Of a stretch of DNA of 64,000 nt, positions 63,526 to 64,000 are shown one piece after another. Within the stretch, counting starts at the first letter, position 1. The number at the start of each line of letters is the position of its first letter. The position numbers and the translations under genes are program-made. The notes below the pieces were generated by a model that saw only the letters and a program-made list of their open reading frames with translations, made no database searches and was not told the origin of the DNA. Source of the stretch: Macrostomum hystrix (Eukaryota; Platyhelminthes; Macrostomidae); the NCBI GenBank assembly GCA_950097015.1, contig CATNEN010000014.1:1-64000 (forward strand), in the 5' to 3' direction.

Positions 63526-64000
63526 GTACCGAGTCCCGCTGGGACCCAACTCCGACCTTTATCTTTAAACGGTCCGACACAAAGAAACAGAAAATCGGGT
63601 CGATTTATTCCCGATTTTTTAATTCTCAAAACGTCGGTATCGTCGGGTCGATTTTCGTCGGTAGAAAGTAGCAAGAAAAGAAAAAAAACTGTTTAAAATT
63701 CATCATCGTGCGATTTTTAACGGTTTTTGTCCGACAGAAACTAAAAAATCGGCCTGGAAATGTCGACCACTCATCGATTTTGTAAAAAACCTTAACGACA
63801 ACTCCCACTTTAACCCGAAATAACTTGGACTTTCATTTGTGGAGAAATGGGCCGGTGTATACCCCTCCGATTTTCATCGACATTCAACTGTGTCAATCGG
63901 ACCAACTTTTGCACGACCTCCGCACGGAATTTCCAGCCCGACTTTCACCGACATTCATCTGTCGGACCAATATGATGACGACTGTCGCATGGAATTTGAC
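63526..64000. other. unassigned end of window with a ~60-bp degenerate repeat
   Basis: No gene supported. Segments at about 63880-63941 and 63949-64000 share GACATTCA, TCGGACCAA and ATGGAATTT-type motifs in the same order, suggesting a decayed tandem repeat. Confidence 0.4.

Overview
The window reads as nuclear DNA of an invertebrate animal. It has spliced genes with GT-AG introns, TTAGGG-type telomeric repeats, tRNA-derived SINEs, BEL/Pao and Gypsy-like LTR elements, several non-LTR retrotransposons, a MULE DNA transposon and a Penelope-type relic carrying a hammerhead ribozyme. A flatworm or other lophotrochozoan would fit (fast-evolving neurosecretory protein, small introns, possible trans-splice acceptor), but that assignment is inference.

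Layout. 1-1871: non-coding DNA with SINE pieces. 1872-7985: a 5-kb (CCCTAA)n array, a zone of degenerate telomeric repeats, an AT-rich Penelope-like 3' remnant with a complete minimal hammerhead ribozyme (7740-7779), then a second short (CCCTAA)n array. 8066-10500: AT-rich DNA, one unknown 134-codon ORF, a possible terminal exon and small tandem repeats. 10522-15458 and 26654-31591: two arms of a nearly identical 4.94-kb inverted repeat. They hold the 3' exons of a DUF4806-like gene, a Gypsy-like 3' end and a non-LTR RT. The 11.2-kb spacer holds a Gypsy-like pol remnant, three upstream exons (16892-17766) that join in phase to the exons in the right arm, and a BEL/Pao element with LTRs, 5-bp target duplication and a primer-binding site (18918-25302) sitting in that gene's intron. 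34075-34984: a complete four-exon transgelin/calponin-like gene (minus). 38350-41465: a MULE with FLYWCH and transposase remnants, long repeat-rich terminal inverted repeats and a 9-bp target duplication.

43490-57997: thirteen exons of a CADPS/CAPS (UNC-31-like) gene on the minus strand, from just before the C2 domain through PH and MUN domains to the stop. Its 5' exons lie outside the visible set. One coding exon is split by a structurally complete I/R1-type non-LTR retrotransposon (46843-52894, both ORFs open) with a 13-bp target duplication inside the codons, so this haplotype should be disrupted unless the whole insert is spliced around. Introns of this gene also carry SINEs. 58405-59395: a non-autonomous foldback element with the same kind of ends and 9-bp target duplication as the MULE. 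59919-63525: a dead RTE-like RT (minus) and a decayed BEL/Pao pol (plus). The last 0.5 kb is unassigned.

Overall the host genes here are CADPS, a transgelin and a DUF4806-like gene. Most of the rest is layered mobile DNA, with several insertions datable relative to each other by nesting and target duplications. Start and splice calls come from reading-frame continuity and protein-family similarity recalled from general knowledge; no search was run.
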